Source: Fredinandcohnia aciditolerans (lineage in GTDB: Bacteria; Bacillota; Bacilli; Bacillales; Bacillaceae_L). Taken from it: a DNA stretch of 64,000 nt. The stretch is taken from positions 1 through 64,000 of the forward strand of contig QGHH01000021.1 of the NCBI GenBank assembly GCA_003640645.1, read 5' to 3'. Position numbers and translations under genes: made by a program. Position 1 is the stretch's first letter. The number at the start of each line of letters is the position of its first letter. The notes beneath the pieces were generated by a model. The model was not told the DNA's origin. It saw only the letters and a list, made by a program, of their open reading frames with translations, and searched no databases. Shown here in pieces: positions 19,588 through 28,237 of this stretch.

Positions 19588-19605
19588 TATCTTAAATTCA
19601 AGATA
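19588..19605 (-). promoter_or_regulatory. MhqR-like operator upstream of mhqO
   Basis: TATCTTAAATTCAAGATA is an inverted repeat with TATCTT/AAGATA arms. The published MhqR box of B. subtilis has the form TATCTcgaATTCgAGATA, so this matches in arms and spacing. A second half-like ATATCTTAAG lies at about 19572. The MarR-family repressor gene itself is not in the window. Confidence 0.6.
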
Positions 19606-19662
19606 ATTATATAACGTAATTTAGCTCGTGTCAATAATAGCATTGCCAATTTCTTTGTAAGG

Positions 19663-19698
19663 CACAAAAGTCCCCACCATTTTGTGGGGACTTTTGTG
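19663..19698. terminator. Strong bidirectional terminator after larC
   Basis: A perfect 15-bp stem CACAAAAGTCCCCAC/GTGGGGACTTTTGTG. It starts five bases after the larC stop, which rules out a hidden continuation of larC. Confidence 0.9.
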
Positions 19699-19703
19699 TC
19701 ACA

Positions 19704-20627
19704 TTATTCTCCAATAATAACACGGAGGACATTAGGGCGATCTTTAAATGTTTTTGTACCAGCTCCGTAGCCAATCGATGTTACCTTCATTGAAGGAAAG
19801 CTACAAAATTCTTCAGTCAGTACGGAAACGATTCCTGCTCCTGTAGGAGTTGTAAGTTCAAAACGAATATCACTTTGTTCAATTGGAACTCCTTTTAGAA
19901 TTTCAAGTGTAGCAGGTGCAGGGACTGGGTAGATACCATGATCAATATGGATTTTACCTGTTCCCACTGGTACGGATGATGATTTAATAGTTGAAACTTC
20001 AAGTTGGTGCAATAAGATTGCGGCTCCTACTATGTCGATAATGGAATCAACAGCGCCTACTTCATGAAAATGGACTTTGTCCAAAGGAAGTCCATGAATA
20101 AGCCCTTCCGCTTCGCCGATTTTTCTGAATACTTTAAGTGATGTTTCCTTTACTTCTGGTGCAAGTTCAGATTCTTCTATCATCTTCACAATATCCTTGT
20201 AGGAACGATGTGAATGGTGATGATGATTATGGCTGTGCACATGACTGTGGTCGTGTTCATGATGATGGTCGTGACTGTGATGATTGTGATCATGTTCATG
20301 GCTGTGTTCGTGACTATGATCATGTTCATGATGATGATCATGGCTGTGACTATGAGTGTGATCATGGCCATGGTCATGAGTATGTTCATGGTCGTGATCA
20401 TGAACATGCGTGTGATTTCTGCCATCGTTTTTTAAGATAACATCAAATTTTGTTGATGTAATCCCATTTTTCACAACTTTCTTCCATTCTAATTCGTATT
20501 CATCTTCAAATTGAAGTTTCTTTAATTCCTGAACTAGTATTTGTGGGTCCGCTCCTGCATCCAGTAATGCACCAATTACCATATCCCCACTAATCCCAGA
20601 AAAACAGTCAAAATATAGTGTTTTCAT
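19704..20627 (-). CDS. larC: LarC-type nickel insertion protein, LarC1 part only
   Basis: 307 residues. The N-terminus MKTLYFDCFSGISGDM is the classic LarC start. Residues 71-140 are an extraordinary His/Asp tract with dozens of histidines, presumably a nickel store or chelator. The remaining domain ends at GYGAGTKTFKDRPNVLRVIIGE and then stops. In full-length LarC (about 400 residues) this position is followed by the LarC2 domain that carries the CTP-dependent nickel-insertion core; here a terminator follows directly. The gene starts immediately after the larB stop. Either LarC2 is encoded elsewhere or this LarC works without it. Confidence 0.88.
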   Translation of the reverse strand: MKTLYFDCFSGISGDMVIGALLDAGADPQILVQELKKLQFEDEYELEWKKVVKNGITSTKFDVILKNDGRNHTHVHDHDHEHTHDHGHDHTHSHSHDHHHEHDHSHEHSHEHDHNHHSHDHHHEHDHSHVHSHNHHHHSHRSYKDIVKMIEESELAPEVKETSLKVFRKIGEAEGLIHGLPLDKVHFHEVGAVDSIIDIVGAAILLHQLEVSTIKSSSVPVGTGKIHIDHGIYPVPAPATLEILKGVPIEQSDIRFELTTPTGAGIVSVLTEEFCSFPSMKVTSIGYGAGTKTFKDRPNVLRVIIGE

Positions 20628-21383
20628 CTACTTTAAGTTCTCCTTCTGAGCAAGTTGGTCAATTAATACTGCGCTGTAGGCACCGCCGAAACCGTTGTCG
20701 ATGTTCACAACACTGATTCCTGATGCACAAGAATTAAGCATCGTTAGCAAAGCTGACAGCCCTTGAAAATTAGCACCATATCCAATGCTTGTTGGAACTG
20801 CAATAATTGGATGGGATACCAGCCCTCCAACTACACTAGGCAAAGCGCCTTCCATTCCCGCGACAACGACGGAAACATTAGCGTTTCTAATTTCATCAAT
20901 GTTATCGAATAATCTATGGATACCTGCTACCCCCACATCGTAAAAACGTCGAACAGAACTACCTAATACTTCAGCGGTAATAGCAGCCTCTTCAGCAACT
21001 CTTAAATCAGATGTTCCAGCACAAACAATAGCAACATAGCCAATTCTTTTTTTGTTATCCTGCGTAGTGTCGGTCCAGTATAGAATTTGAGCTGTTTCAT
21101 TATAAACAAACTCAGGATTCGATTTTAAAATAAAGTTCGCCTTGTCCTGTGAAATTCTTGTAACAAGGACATTGTCTCCACGTCCCTTAATCACATTGAC
21201 TATGGTTTGAATTTGTTCCTTTGTCTTGCCCTCACCAAAAACAATTTCAGGGAAACCCTGCCTGTTTTTTCGGTGATGATCGATTTTTGCAAAACCTAAA
21301 TTCTCATATGTTGCAAGCTGTTGTTTCGCATCATCAATACTTAAAGTTCCTTGTTTTACTTGTTTTAAAATTTCTTCTACCAT
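20628..21383 (-). CDS. larB: LarB, pyridinium-3,5-biscarboxylic acid mononucleotide synthase
   Basis: 251 residues. LarB carboxylates and hydrolyses nicotinic acid adenine dinucleotide in the first step of the nickel-pincer nucleotide pathway. The N-terminal part has FAKIDHHRKNRQGFPEIVFGEGKT, and the C-terminal part is an AIR-carboxylase (PurE)-like domain with CAGTSDLRVAEEAA and MEGALPSVVGGLVSHPIIAVPTS. It lies between gntK and larC, abutting larC without a gap, so the two are co-translated. Confidence 0.94.
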   Translation of the reverse strand: MVEEILKQVKQGTLSIDDAKQQLATYENLGFAKIDHHRKNRQGFPEIVFGEGKTKEQIQTIVNVIKGRGDNVLVTRISQDKANFILKSNPEFVYNETAQILYWTDTTQDNKKRIGYVAIVCAGTSDLRVAEEAAITAEVLGSSVRRFYDVGVAGIHRLFDNIDEIRNANVSVVVAGMEGALPSVVGGLVSHPIIAVPTSIGYGANFQGLSALLTMLNSCASGISVVNIDNGFGGAYSAVLIDQLAQKENLK

Positions 21384-21439
21384 GTTGTTTCACACACCTT
21401 AATCGATTTGAAGATCGATTCTAGAATCTATGTATAGCC

Positions 21440-21468
21440 TAAAGCGCCAGTATTAATCTGACGCTTTC
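21440..21468 (-). terminator. Possible weak terminator between gntK and larB
   Basis: AAAGCGCCAG/CTGACGCTTT stem with a TATTAAT loop. It lies upstream of the gntK stop on the plus map, that is just after gntK in transcription. On the minus strand it is followed by only a short T run, so it may attenuate rather than stop. Confidence 0.45.
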
Positions 21469-21470
21469 AT

Positions 21471-22943
21471 TTAAAAATGTTTGATAATATCTTTTTCAAT
21501 TGCTTCATATTTTGCGTATATATTTTTGTATATTTCATGGTTTTCCATATTTGGTACGACAGGATCACCCATTGGAATATTGTTTTTGATATCTTCGAAT
21601 GAATTAGCTTTGCCAATTCCAACTAGTGCTGTCCAAGCCGCACCCCATGCTGCACTATGATGGCTTTCCGGAACATAAACCTCTTTTCCAAATACATCAG
21701 CTAGCATTTGAAGCCATAAAGAAGAACGTGCCATTCCGCCGTTTACGTATAGTTTTTCGGTCTCTCCAGCTTGTTTTTCTAGTGCTTGGCCGATTTGATA
21801 TAGATTAAATGTGATTCCTTCTAGAACCGCACGTACAAAATGTTCAGTTTTATGCGTAACAGACATTCCGAAGAAATTTCCACGTGCTTGCTGGTTCCAT
21901 AAAGGAGCACGTTCCCCATTTATATAAGGATGGAAAAACAAACCATCAGCACCAGGTCCTACCTTTGCAGCCTCTGCTGTAAAATGGTAAAAGCTTTCCT
22001 GATAATTAAGAAGCTCTTTTAACCATTGAAGAGCGATTCCACCATTGTTTGTAGGGCCACCAACAATAAAATATTCTTCAGAAAAAGCATAACAGAAGGT
22101 TTCATGCTTTGTATTGGATTGGAATCCTTTTGTAAATTGACGAATGGCTCCACTTGTACCAACAGTTACCGCAACTTCACCTGGAGAAATAGCACCAATT
22201 CCTAAATTTGCAAACTGACCATCAGCCGCTCCGATGATAAATGGCATCTCGCTTGATATTCCCATTTCATCAGCAATTGCTGGGTTCATTTCGGTTAATT
22301 GATAGGTTGGTGGTACGATTTTTGAAAGCATGTTCTCTGTAATACCGGCTTTATTAAGAACCTCTTCATCCCATTGGAAAGTGTTACCGTTAAACATTCC
22401 GGTTGCAGATGCCATTGCATAATCAATAACACGTTGATTAAACCATTTTAGGAGCAAATATTCTTTAATGGATAGGAAATAGCTTGATTGATTATATGGA
22501 ATATAATCATTTTCCCTCATCCAAATGAGCTTTGCTAAAGGTGACATTGGATGGATCGGCATACCGGTTTTTGAAAAAATTTCAAGTCCGTCTGATTCCA
22601 TAAGTTCATTTGCTTGTTTTGTACTTCTACCGTCCGCCCAAATCAATGCTTGGGAAAGAGCTTCTCCATTATCCCCCATACAAATGAGGGAATGCATTGC
22701 GGCTGAAATACCTAAGCTAATAATTTCATCTTTGTTAACATTTGCTTTTTGAATAGCTATATTAATGGCTTTTACAGCAGAGCGCTCAATTTCATCAGGG
22801 TCTTGCTCAACCCATCCTTGCTTTGGATAGTAAGAGGTAACTAGATCCTCTGCTTCTGCAACTACCCTACCATCTAAGGTAAAGATTACTGCTTTTGCAC
22901 TGGTTGTCCCAAGATCGAGACCAATAACGTACTCATGTGACAT
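21471..22943 (-). CDS. gntK: Gluconokinase (FGGY family)
   Basis: 490 residues. It phosphorylates gluconate to 6-phosphogluconate. The FGGY fold shows GLDLGTTSAKAV at the N-terminus, AADGQFANLGIGA in the middle and the FGGY signature region NGGMARSSLWLQMLADVFG near residue 400. The similarity I recall is highest to B. subtilis GntK (shared AMHS, WADGRS/WADNRS, TGMPIHPM, GGPTNNGGI and GERAPLWN blocks) rather than to xylulokinase. It sits between larE and larB inside a nickel-cofactor gene set, tying that cofactor to gluconate metabolism. Confidence 0.85.
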   Translation of the reverse strand: MSHEYVIGLDLGTTSAKAVIFTLDGRVVAEAEDLVTSYYPKQGWVEQDPDEIERSAVKAINIAIQKANVNKDEIISLGISAAMHSLICMGDNGEALSQALIWADGRSTKQANELMESDGLEIFSKTGMPIHPMSPLAKLIWMRENDYIPYNQSSYFLSIKEYLLLKWFNQRVIDYAMASATGMFNGNTFQWDEEVLNKAGITENMLSKIVPPTYQLTEMNPAIADEMGISSEMPFIIGAADGQFANLGIGAISPGEVAVTVGTSGAIRQFTKGFQSNTKHETFCYAFSEEYFIVGGPTNNGGIALQWLKELLNYQESFYHFTAEAAKVGPGADGLFFHPYINGERAPLWNQQARGNFFGMSVTHKTEHFVRAVLEGITFNLYQIGQALEKQAGETEKLYVNGGMARSSLWLQMLADVFGKEVYVPESHHSAAWGAAWTALVGIGKANSFEDIKNNIPMGDPVVPNMENHEIYKNIYAKYEAIEKDIIKHF

Positions 22944-23014
22944 CCCTACATCTTCCTTCGTTCAATCGTATTTTCGTTAGTTTGCGACTTAATGTTACCA
23001 TATTATTCTTTCAA

Positions 23015-23048
23015 AAGAAAAAGCTTTGGAAAGATTCCCAAAGCCTTT
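23015..23048 (-). terminator. Intrinsic terminator between larE and gntK
   Basis: On the minus strand GCTTTGG/CCAAAGC with an 8-base loop is followed by TTTTTCTTTT. It implies that at least part of transcription from larE ends here, so gntK-larB-larC may have its own promoter. Confidence 0.75.
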
Positions 23049-23063
23049 TCTACTTATGATTCG

Positions 23064-23271
23064 TGTTCAAAAAGGAGGATGAAAAGGACCGAGAATTTCA
23101 AGGCGGCGCAGTTTTGAGTAGCGGAACGTATGTACTTTATACGTGAGCACTAGGAAGACTTCTTCCTGAATCCGCTCCGCACGCCGGAAAAGTGATTTTC
23201 TTTTCCAAGGAACGGAAAAACAAGCCAACGAAGAAATTCGAAGTGTCATTTTTACCGGATTTTTTGAACAT
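23064..23271. repeat. MITE-like palindromic intergenic element, about 208 bp
   Basis: It has perfect 10-bp terminal inverted repeats, TGTTCAAAAA at 23064 and TTTTTGAACA ending at 23270/23271. Inner complementary segments include GAATTTC/GAAATTC, and internal hairpins include ACGTAT/ATACGT and GGAAAAG/CTTTTCC. GC content is higher than the flanks. I recall similar sequence (ACAAGGCGGCGCAG-type core, then a TATACGTGAG segment) scattered between genes in other Bacillus relatives. No coding capacity or target duplication is evident. Confidence 0.7.
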
Positions 23272-23277
23272 CCTCTC

Positions 23278-24078
23278 TTAAGAAAGTACTTTATTCATAC
23301 TTCCACTCTTATACCCTACTAAATCAAGTGTAATATATTTATAGCCAATTGCATTTAGCTCTTTAGTAATGGCTTCATGTTTTTCTAATACAATATTCAT
23401 GTCGTTAGGTTCAACCTCTATCCTTGCAATATCTTGATGCGTACGAACACGAACTTGGCGGATTTCAAGAGTTTTAAGGAATTCCTCTGCTCTTTCGACC
23501 TTTGTAAGTTTTTCAATCGTGATTTTCTCACCGTAAGCAATTCGAGAAGATAAACATGCGAAGGATGGTTTATTCCAAGTAGGCAAATCAAATTCACGGG
23601 ATAATTCCCTAATTTCGTCTTTAAAAAGATTTGCCTCTTGTAATGGACCACGAATGCCTTTTTCCTTAGCTGCCTTCATTCCAGGTCGAAACTCATTCAA
23701 ATCATCTGCAATGACTCCATACACGACATTGTGAAAGCCTTCACGTTCCATAACAGGAATGAGATGATCAAATAGACTGCTCTTACAGAAATAACAACGA
23801 TTTCGGTCATTTTCTGTGTAGCCTGGAATGGCAAGCTCTGATGTTTCAATCACACGATGGTTTGCACCAATATGTTTTGCTAGAACTTGAGCCTCCTTAA
23901 GCTCAGTTGAGGGATATGTTTCTGAATCGGCAGTTACAGCCAACACATTTTCTTTTCCAAGTGTGTCGACAGCAGCCTTAAGTAAAAAGGTACTGTCAAC
24001 ACCACCGGAAAATGCAACGACAACAGATTCCATCTCTCGGAGAATTGACACAAGCTTTTGATACTTTTCATCTATCAT
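23278..24078 (-). CDS. larE: LarE, sulfur transferase of nickel-pincer nucleotide synthesis
   Basis: 266 residues. ATP-dependent sulfur insertion into the pyridinium mononucleotide. PP-loop SGGVDST (about residues 24-30), then CYFC (Cys95, Cys98) and KPSFACLSSR (Cys175). LarE of lactobacilli sacrifices a single cysteine at the last position. Enzymes with three cysteines in this arrangement are reported to bind a [4Fe-4S] cluster and act catalytically, and this protein has all three. It lies downstream of the larA homologue and SDR. Confidence 0.93.
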   Translation of the reverse strand: MIDEKYQKLVSILREMESVVVAFSGGVDSTFLLKAAVDTLGKENVLAVTADSETYPSTELKEAQVLAKHIGANHRVIETSELAIPGYTENDRNRCYFCKSSLFDHLIPVMEREGFHNVVYGVIADDLNEFRPGMKAAKEKGIRGPLQEANLFKDEIRELSREFDLPTWNKPSFACLSSRIAYGEKITIEKLTKVERAEEFLKTLEIRQVRVRTHQDIARIEVEPNDMNIVLEKHEAITKELNAIGYKYITLDLVGYKSGSMNKVLS

Positions 24079-24161
24079 TGTCTTCTCCCCCTTCTCTCCC
24101 GGTTGTAAATTAGATATCTACTATATATATATCGTCTCAAGATGCATAAAAGAAGTTTGAA

Positions 24162-24932
24162 TTAGATGGTCATGCTTCCAAACCCGCCATCAACGCGAAG
24201 GAAAGTACCAGTTACAAAGCTTGAAGCATTCTCTGAAGCTAAGAAGACAGCAGCCCCTTTTAGCTCATCTGGGTTACCGAAACGATTCATTGGGGTATGA
24301 CCCATGATTGATGCAACACGCTCTTCACTTAAGATTTTACGATTTTGTTCAGCTGGGAAGAATCCAGGAATAATTGCATTTACACGAATGCCGTGTGGTG
24401 CAAATTCTCTAGCTAAGAACTGAGTCATGCTGTTAACACCAGCTTTTGAAACTGAATAAGTAAATACTTTAGATAGAGGTGTTGTAGAAGAAACGGAAGA
24501 AATATTAATAATACTTCCTTTGCGCTCTTGTTCAATCATTCTCTTGGCGAAAATTTGAGTCGCAACCACATAACCTTTTAGATTAACGTCCATGATTTTG
24601 TCATACTCGTCCATTTCAAGTTCAAAGAATGGAGTAGGACTATTCATACCTGGTGCATTTAAGAGGATATCAATTCCACCTGACCAAGCTACAATTTCAT
24701 TTGCAGCATTTTCAAGTGATTCACGTGAAAGAACGTCTGCAGAGAAAGCTTTAGCAACGCCACCTTCAGCTTCAATTTCTTTTACAACTGCTTCTGCTTT
24801 TTCAAGATTACGTCCTACGATTGCAACTTTCGCGCCATGTTCAGCAAATCCTTTACAAATAGAAGAACCTAGGACACTATTTCCACCAATAGCTACAGCT
24901 GTTTTTCCAGTTAAGTCAAATAATTTAGTCAT
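24162..24932 (-). CDS. SDR oxidoreductase, D-mannonate oxidoreductase (UxuB)-like
   Basis: 256 residues from the ATG at 24932, which has AAGGGGA upstream. The cofactor motif is GGNSVLGSSI, deviating from the usual TGxxxGIG and resembling the GGSGVLG-type motif of SDR-type mannonate oxidoreductases. NAPGMNSP and NAIIPGFFPAEQNRK also recall that group. The catalytic residues are YSVSK. Likely reaction: interconversion of fructuronate and mannonate, or a related aldonate and keto-aldonate. It lies between larA and larE, so its product or substrate probably passes through the LarA homologue. Confidence 0.7.
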   Translation of the reverse strand: MTKLFDLTGKTAVAIGGNSVLGSSICKGFAEHGAKVAIVGRNLEKAEAVVKEIEAEGGVAKAFSADVLSRESLENAANEIVAWSGGIDILLNAPGMNSPTPFFELEMDEYDKIMDVNLKGYVVATQIFAKRMIEQERKGSIINISSVSSTTPLSKVFTYSVSKAGVNSMTQFLAREFAPHGIRVNAIIPGFFPAEQNRKILSEERVASIMGHTPMNRFGNPDELKGAAVFLASENASSFVTGTFLRVDGGFGSMTI

Positions 24933-25004
24933 GTCTATTCCCCTTTTTCTTATGTGATAAATCCAAAATCTGTTCTTGGGGGATGAACCCCCACATAACA
25001 AAAA

Positions 25005-26273
25005 TTACTTTAGGTTTCCGTTTTCGTCAAAATCGAAATCGTAAAGATCTGAAGCCTGTTCCATGTTAGGATGTTGTTTAATGTAATCGAGCAATGCTTC
25101 TGATACTTCAATTTCGCTCACATGTAAAGTATCTTTAATACGAACCATTTTAACCGTTGTAAAATCTAAGATATTACATGTTTTGATTGCTGCTTGGATT
25201 GCTTCTTTATCGTTTGGTAATGTTGTTGCAATTTTCGTTGGTGCCACAACCGTTGAAGTAAGTCCATTTGCATAAGTGAAATCGCGGTCCATTTTATCCA
25301 CAAGACGTTGTGTCGTGAAGTCGGCAGTTCCAACACCGTTTGCATTACCTTCAGTTTCTGGAGTGAGATCAAGAACAACCATTTTGTTCACTTCAGGACC
25401 GCCGTGTGCATAAGGAGTAGGATAGCGTCCCGTAATATTAGGATCCATTCCGTCACCGCTTATATTTTTACCAATTTGATCAATGACAAGGACATCGATT
25501 TGATCGAAGAATAGTTTAGGAAGTAATTTTTTTGCTTGTGCTTGAAGTTCAGGTTCCTTCTCGACAATTTCATCTGGGAGCATAATATCAAGTACAGCGA
25601 CTTTGTCGAATGCATTTTCGACTGTTGCCACCCCAAAAAGAATAGGTGTTTTTTCCATGATCATCTGCGCCATTGCTGGAACATTTTCTGCCATGTATTT
25701 AAAACCTAATTGATGGCAAGCTTCTGCCCCTTTTTGTTTTCCAAGGCCAATACTGATCATCTTTTGAATACCACTTTCTACAGAACCACGGAAGGCTGTA
25801 TGTGGTTTAACGCGGTTAATAACTACAATACCGTCAGCTTCTGAGGCATATTTATCAATATAAACAGGTAATCCGTTTGCTAATTCGCCCAACTTTACAA
25901 CTTCCATTGAAGAGCGAATTTCACAGCCAACACTTTCTTCAGTTACACCAAGATGTTTAAGGACTTCACGTTGTCCCTCTCCGGTTGCACCGCCATGGCT
26001 TCCCATACTAGGTACAATGAAAGGAGTACCACCTTGTTCTTTAATATATTCAACTGTTGTTTTCGTGAGGTCAACTAATCGGTCAATTCCACGGCTTCCG
26101 ACTGCAATTGCAATTTCCATGCCTGGTTTAATTGATTGTTTTACTTCTTCACGTTGAAGTTTATTTGTTAATTCTTCTACTAAATTTTCGATTTTTGAAT
26201 CATCGAAAATTTGTTTCACTTTGAGCATTTTTGGAACAGGAATATCCCGTAATAACTCTTGGAGAATACCCAT
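25005..26273 (-). CDS. larA: LarA-family nickel-pincer-dependent racemase/epimerase
   Basis: 422 residues from the ATG at 26273 (AGGAGG upstream). Candidate active-site positions, by comparison with LarA: Arg61 (GSRG), His93 (SMGSHGGAT), His158 (RVKPHTAFRG), Lys171 as the cofactor anchor (ESGIQKM) and His187 as nickel ligand (GAEACHQLG). The KPHT...ESGIQKMISIGLGKQKGA segment differs from lactobacillar lactate racemase (EPHFF...GGPK), so it belongs to another branch of the superfamily. The family includes a reported D-gluconate 2-epimerase. Flanking gntZ, gntK and a UxuB-like SDR make a hexonate (gluconate/mannonate) epimerase the best guess. Confidence 0.85.
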   Translation of the reverse strand: MGILQELLRDIPVPKMLKVKQIFDDSKIENLVEELTNKLQREEVKQSIKPGMEIAIAVGSRGIDRLVDLTKTTVEYIKEQGGTPFIVPSMGSHGGATGEGQREVLKHLGVTEESVGCEIRSSMEVVKLGELANGLPVYIDKYASEADGIVVINRVKPHTAFRGSVESGIQKMISIGLGKQKGAEACHQLGFKYMAENVPAMAQMIMEKTPILFGVATVENAFDKVAVLDIMLPDEIVEKEPELQAQAKKLLPKLFFDQIDVLVIDQIGKNISGDGMDPNITGRYPTPYAHGGPEVNKMVVLDLTPETEGNANGVGTADFTTQRLVDKMDRDFTYANGLTSTVVAPTKIATTLPNDKEAIQAAIKTCNILDFTTVKMVRIKDTLHVSEIEVSEALLDYIKQHPNMEQASDLYDFDFDENGNLK

Positions 26274-26430
26274 GATAAAACTCCTCCTTATATAGCGTTT
26301 CATCTATAGTATTAGTTTACGCGTTTTCACAAAACTGTGTCTCTGTTTACACTATGTGACATTACAACAACAAAACAGTTAGTGGCTTAAAAAATATGTA
26401 ATCCCTTACATCAAATGATGCAATTTTAAC

Positions 26431-26464
26431 AAACAAAAGCTGGGGTTCCAATGTTGAAACCCCA
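26431..26464 (-). terminator. Probable terminator of gntZ
   Basis: TGGGGTT/AACCCCA stem beyond the gntZ stop. On the minus strand it is followed by TTTTGTTTG. It would separate gntZ from larA transcription, at least partly. Confidence 0.65.
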
Positions 26465-26474
26465 ACAATGTGTA

Positions 26475-27887
26475 TTATTCCATCCAGTTTGTATGGAAAG
26501 TTCCTTCTTTGTCTACACGTTGATATGTGTGAGCACCGAAGTAGTCACGTTGTGCTTGAAGAAGATTTGCAGGTAATGTATCAGTACGGTAGCTGTCATA
26601 GTATGCAATTGCACTAGAGAAACATGGAACAGGGATTCCTTTTTCAATTGCTACTGAAATGACTTTACGTAATGATGACTGATAACCTTCAGCAATTTCT
26701 TTAAAGTAAGGATCTAATAAAAGATTAGCTAATTGGCCGTCTCTGTCATAGGCATCTTTAATTTTTTGTAGGAATTGTGCACGGATGATACATCCACCAC
26801 GGAAAATCATTGCAATTTCACCGTAGTTTAAATTCCAATTATATTCTTCAGAAGCTACACGCATTTGCGCGAAACCTTGTGCATAAGAAATGATTTTGCT
26901 TAAGTATAGTGCTTTACGTACTGCTTCAATAAGTTCTTGTTTATCTCCATTAAATCCTTCAGCAGATGGACCAGAGAGGACTTGACTTGCTTTTACACGC
27001 TCATCCTTCATTGCGGAAATGAAACGAGCAAATACAGATTCAGTGATAATTGGTAGTGGAACACCTAAATCTAACGCGTTTTGGCTAGTCCATTTACCAG
27101 TACCTTTTTGACCTGCAGTATCAAGAATAACATCAACAAGAGGTTTACCTGATTCATCATCCTTTTTAGTGAAAATATCTGCAGTAATTTCAATTAAGTA
27201 GCTATCTAGTTCACCTTTGTTCCATTCAGCAAATACTTCATGAAGTTCATCAGTGCTTAATCCAAGAACATTTTTTAGAATGAAGTAAGCTTCACAAATC
27301 AATTGCATATCACCGTATTCAATTCCGTTGTGAACCATTTTCACGTAGTGACCTGCACCGTTTGGCCCGATATATGTACAACATGGATCGCCTGATACTT
27401 TAGCAGAAATTGCTGTTAGGATTGGCTCAACAAGCTCATATGCTTCTTTTTGTCCACCAGGCATGATTGAAGGGCCTTTTAATGCTCCCTCTTCACCACC
27501 AGAAACTCCAGTTCCGATGAAGTGGATGCCTGTTGATTCTAATTCTTTGTTACGACGAATTGTGTCTTGGAAGAATGTGTTACCACCATCAATTAGAATA
27601 TCATTTTCTTCAAGATATGGTTTTAGAGAATCAATTGTTGCGTCTGTTGCTGGGCCAGCTTTAACCATTAGTAAAATTTTACGTGGTTTTTCTAGGGAAT
27701 TAACAAATTCCTCAATCGTTTTCGCGCCAACAAAGTTTTTGCCAACAGCTTCATTTTGAAGAAATTCTTCTGTTTTTTCGTATGAACGGTTAAAAACAGC
27801 AACAGAGTATCCTCTGCTTTCTATATTTAACGCTAAGTTTTTACCCATTACTGCTAATCCAACTACACCAATTTGTTGCTTAGACAT
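26475..27887 (-). CDS. gntZ: 6-phosphogluconate dehydrogenase (decarboxylating)
   Basis: 470 residues. It oxidises 6-phosphogluconate to ribulose 5-phosphate and CO2. N-terminal Rossmann motif [12 protein letters not shown], substrate motif [19 protein letters not shown], catalytic Lys in [17 protein letters not shown]. The start [10 protein letters not shown] is that of Bacillus Gnd/GntZ, so the ATG at 27887 is preferred to 27896. Bacillus usually has two paralogues, a housekeeping NADP form and the gluconate-operon form. Placement next to the gluconate and lar genes favours GntZ here, but sequence alone does not settle cofactor preference. Confidence 0.9.
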   Translation of the reverse strand: MSKQQIGVVGLAVMGKNLALNIESRGYSVAVFNRSYEKTEEFLQNEAVGKNFVGAKTIEEFVNSLEKPRKILLMVKAGPATDATIDSLKPYLEENDILIDGGNTFFQDTIRRNKELESTGIHFIGTGVSGGEEGALKGPSIMPGGQKEAYELVEPILTAISAKVSGDPCCTYIGPNGAGHYVKMVHNGIEYGDMQLICEAYFILKNVLGLSTDELHEVFAEWNKGELDSYLIEITADIFTKKDDESGKPLVDVILDTAGQKGTGKWTSQNALDLGVPLPIITESVFARFISAMKDERVKASQVLSGPSAEGFNGDKQELIEAVRKALYLSKIISYAQGFAQMRVASEEYNWNLNYGEIAMIFRGGCIIRAQFLQKIKDAYDRDGQLANLLLDPYFKEIAEGYQSSLRKVISVAIEKGIPVPCFSSAIAYYDSYRTDTLPANLLQAQRDYFGAHTYQRVDKEGTFHTNWME

Positions 27888-28132
27888 ATAAATCATACCT
27901 TTCTACTTATGTATTCAATGATAGAAAACAAATCATGATGATATTTTGCGTATCTTTTAAAATGATTATGACAATTTATTTTTAAAAGATTATGTAGTAC
28001 TCAAATAATTAATTTGTTTCCTAAACTAATTATTTTATATATAGAAGAATATACTGTTTGCTTCAATTCGTCAACTGTTGAAATTTGTAGTTTCTATGAA
28101 GCTTTTAATCAATTTTTTTAATAAAACTCGTA

Positions 28133-28147
28133 AATACTCAGAAATTT
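28133..28147 (+). promoter_or_regulatory. CodY-like box upstream of ilvD
   Basis: AATACTCAGAAATTT matches 12 of 15 positions of the CodY consensus AATTTTCWGAAAATT. It lies directly upstream of the ilvD promoter. CodY control of branched-chain amino acid genes is established in Bacillus; its action here is inference. Confidence 0.5.
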
Positions 28148-28152
28148 ATTAA

Positions 28153-28180
28153 TTGATTATCTTAAAAATAGTGTTACAAT
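28153..28180 (+). promoter_or_regulatory. ilvD: Candidate sigma-A promoter of ilvD
   Basis: TTGATT (28153-28158), a 16-base spacer and TACAAT (28175-28180), about 58 bases before the ilvD start. The rest of the 340-bp gap is AT-rich and shows no T-box or other structured leader. Confidence 0.6.
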
Positions 28181-28237
28181 GAGTAATAATTTAAATTTTT
28201 TGATTTTATGCATCATTTGATATGGAGGTATTTTTTA

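Noticed and set aside
20138-20440. Open frames antisense to larC, rich in Asp/His/Cys or Met
   Set aside because: They arise from the CAT/GAT repeats of the larC His tract and have no ribosome binding sites or homology.
19704-20627. LarC completed by programmed frameshifting
   Set aside because: The 35 bases after the stop are taken by a strong terminator and no LarC2-like sequence is present in any frame before the mhqO operator.
23067-23249. 60-residue frame on the minus strand
   Set aside because: It lies inside the palindromic repeat element and has no ribosome binding site.
27888-28237. T-box leader in front of ilvD
   Set aside because: The gap is AT-rich without the conserved T-box sequence, specifier loop or terminator; a CodY-like box and promoter are the only signals.
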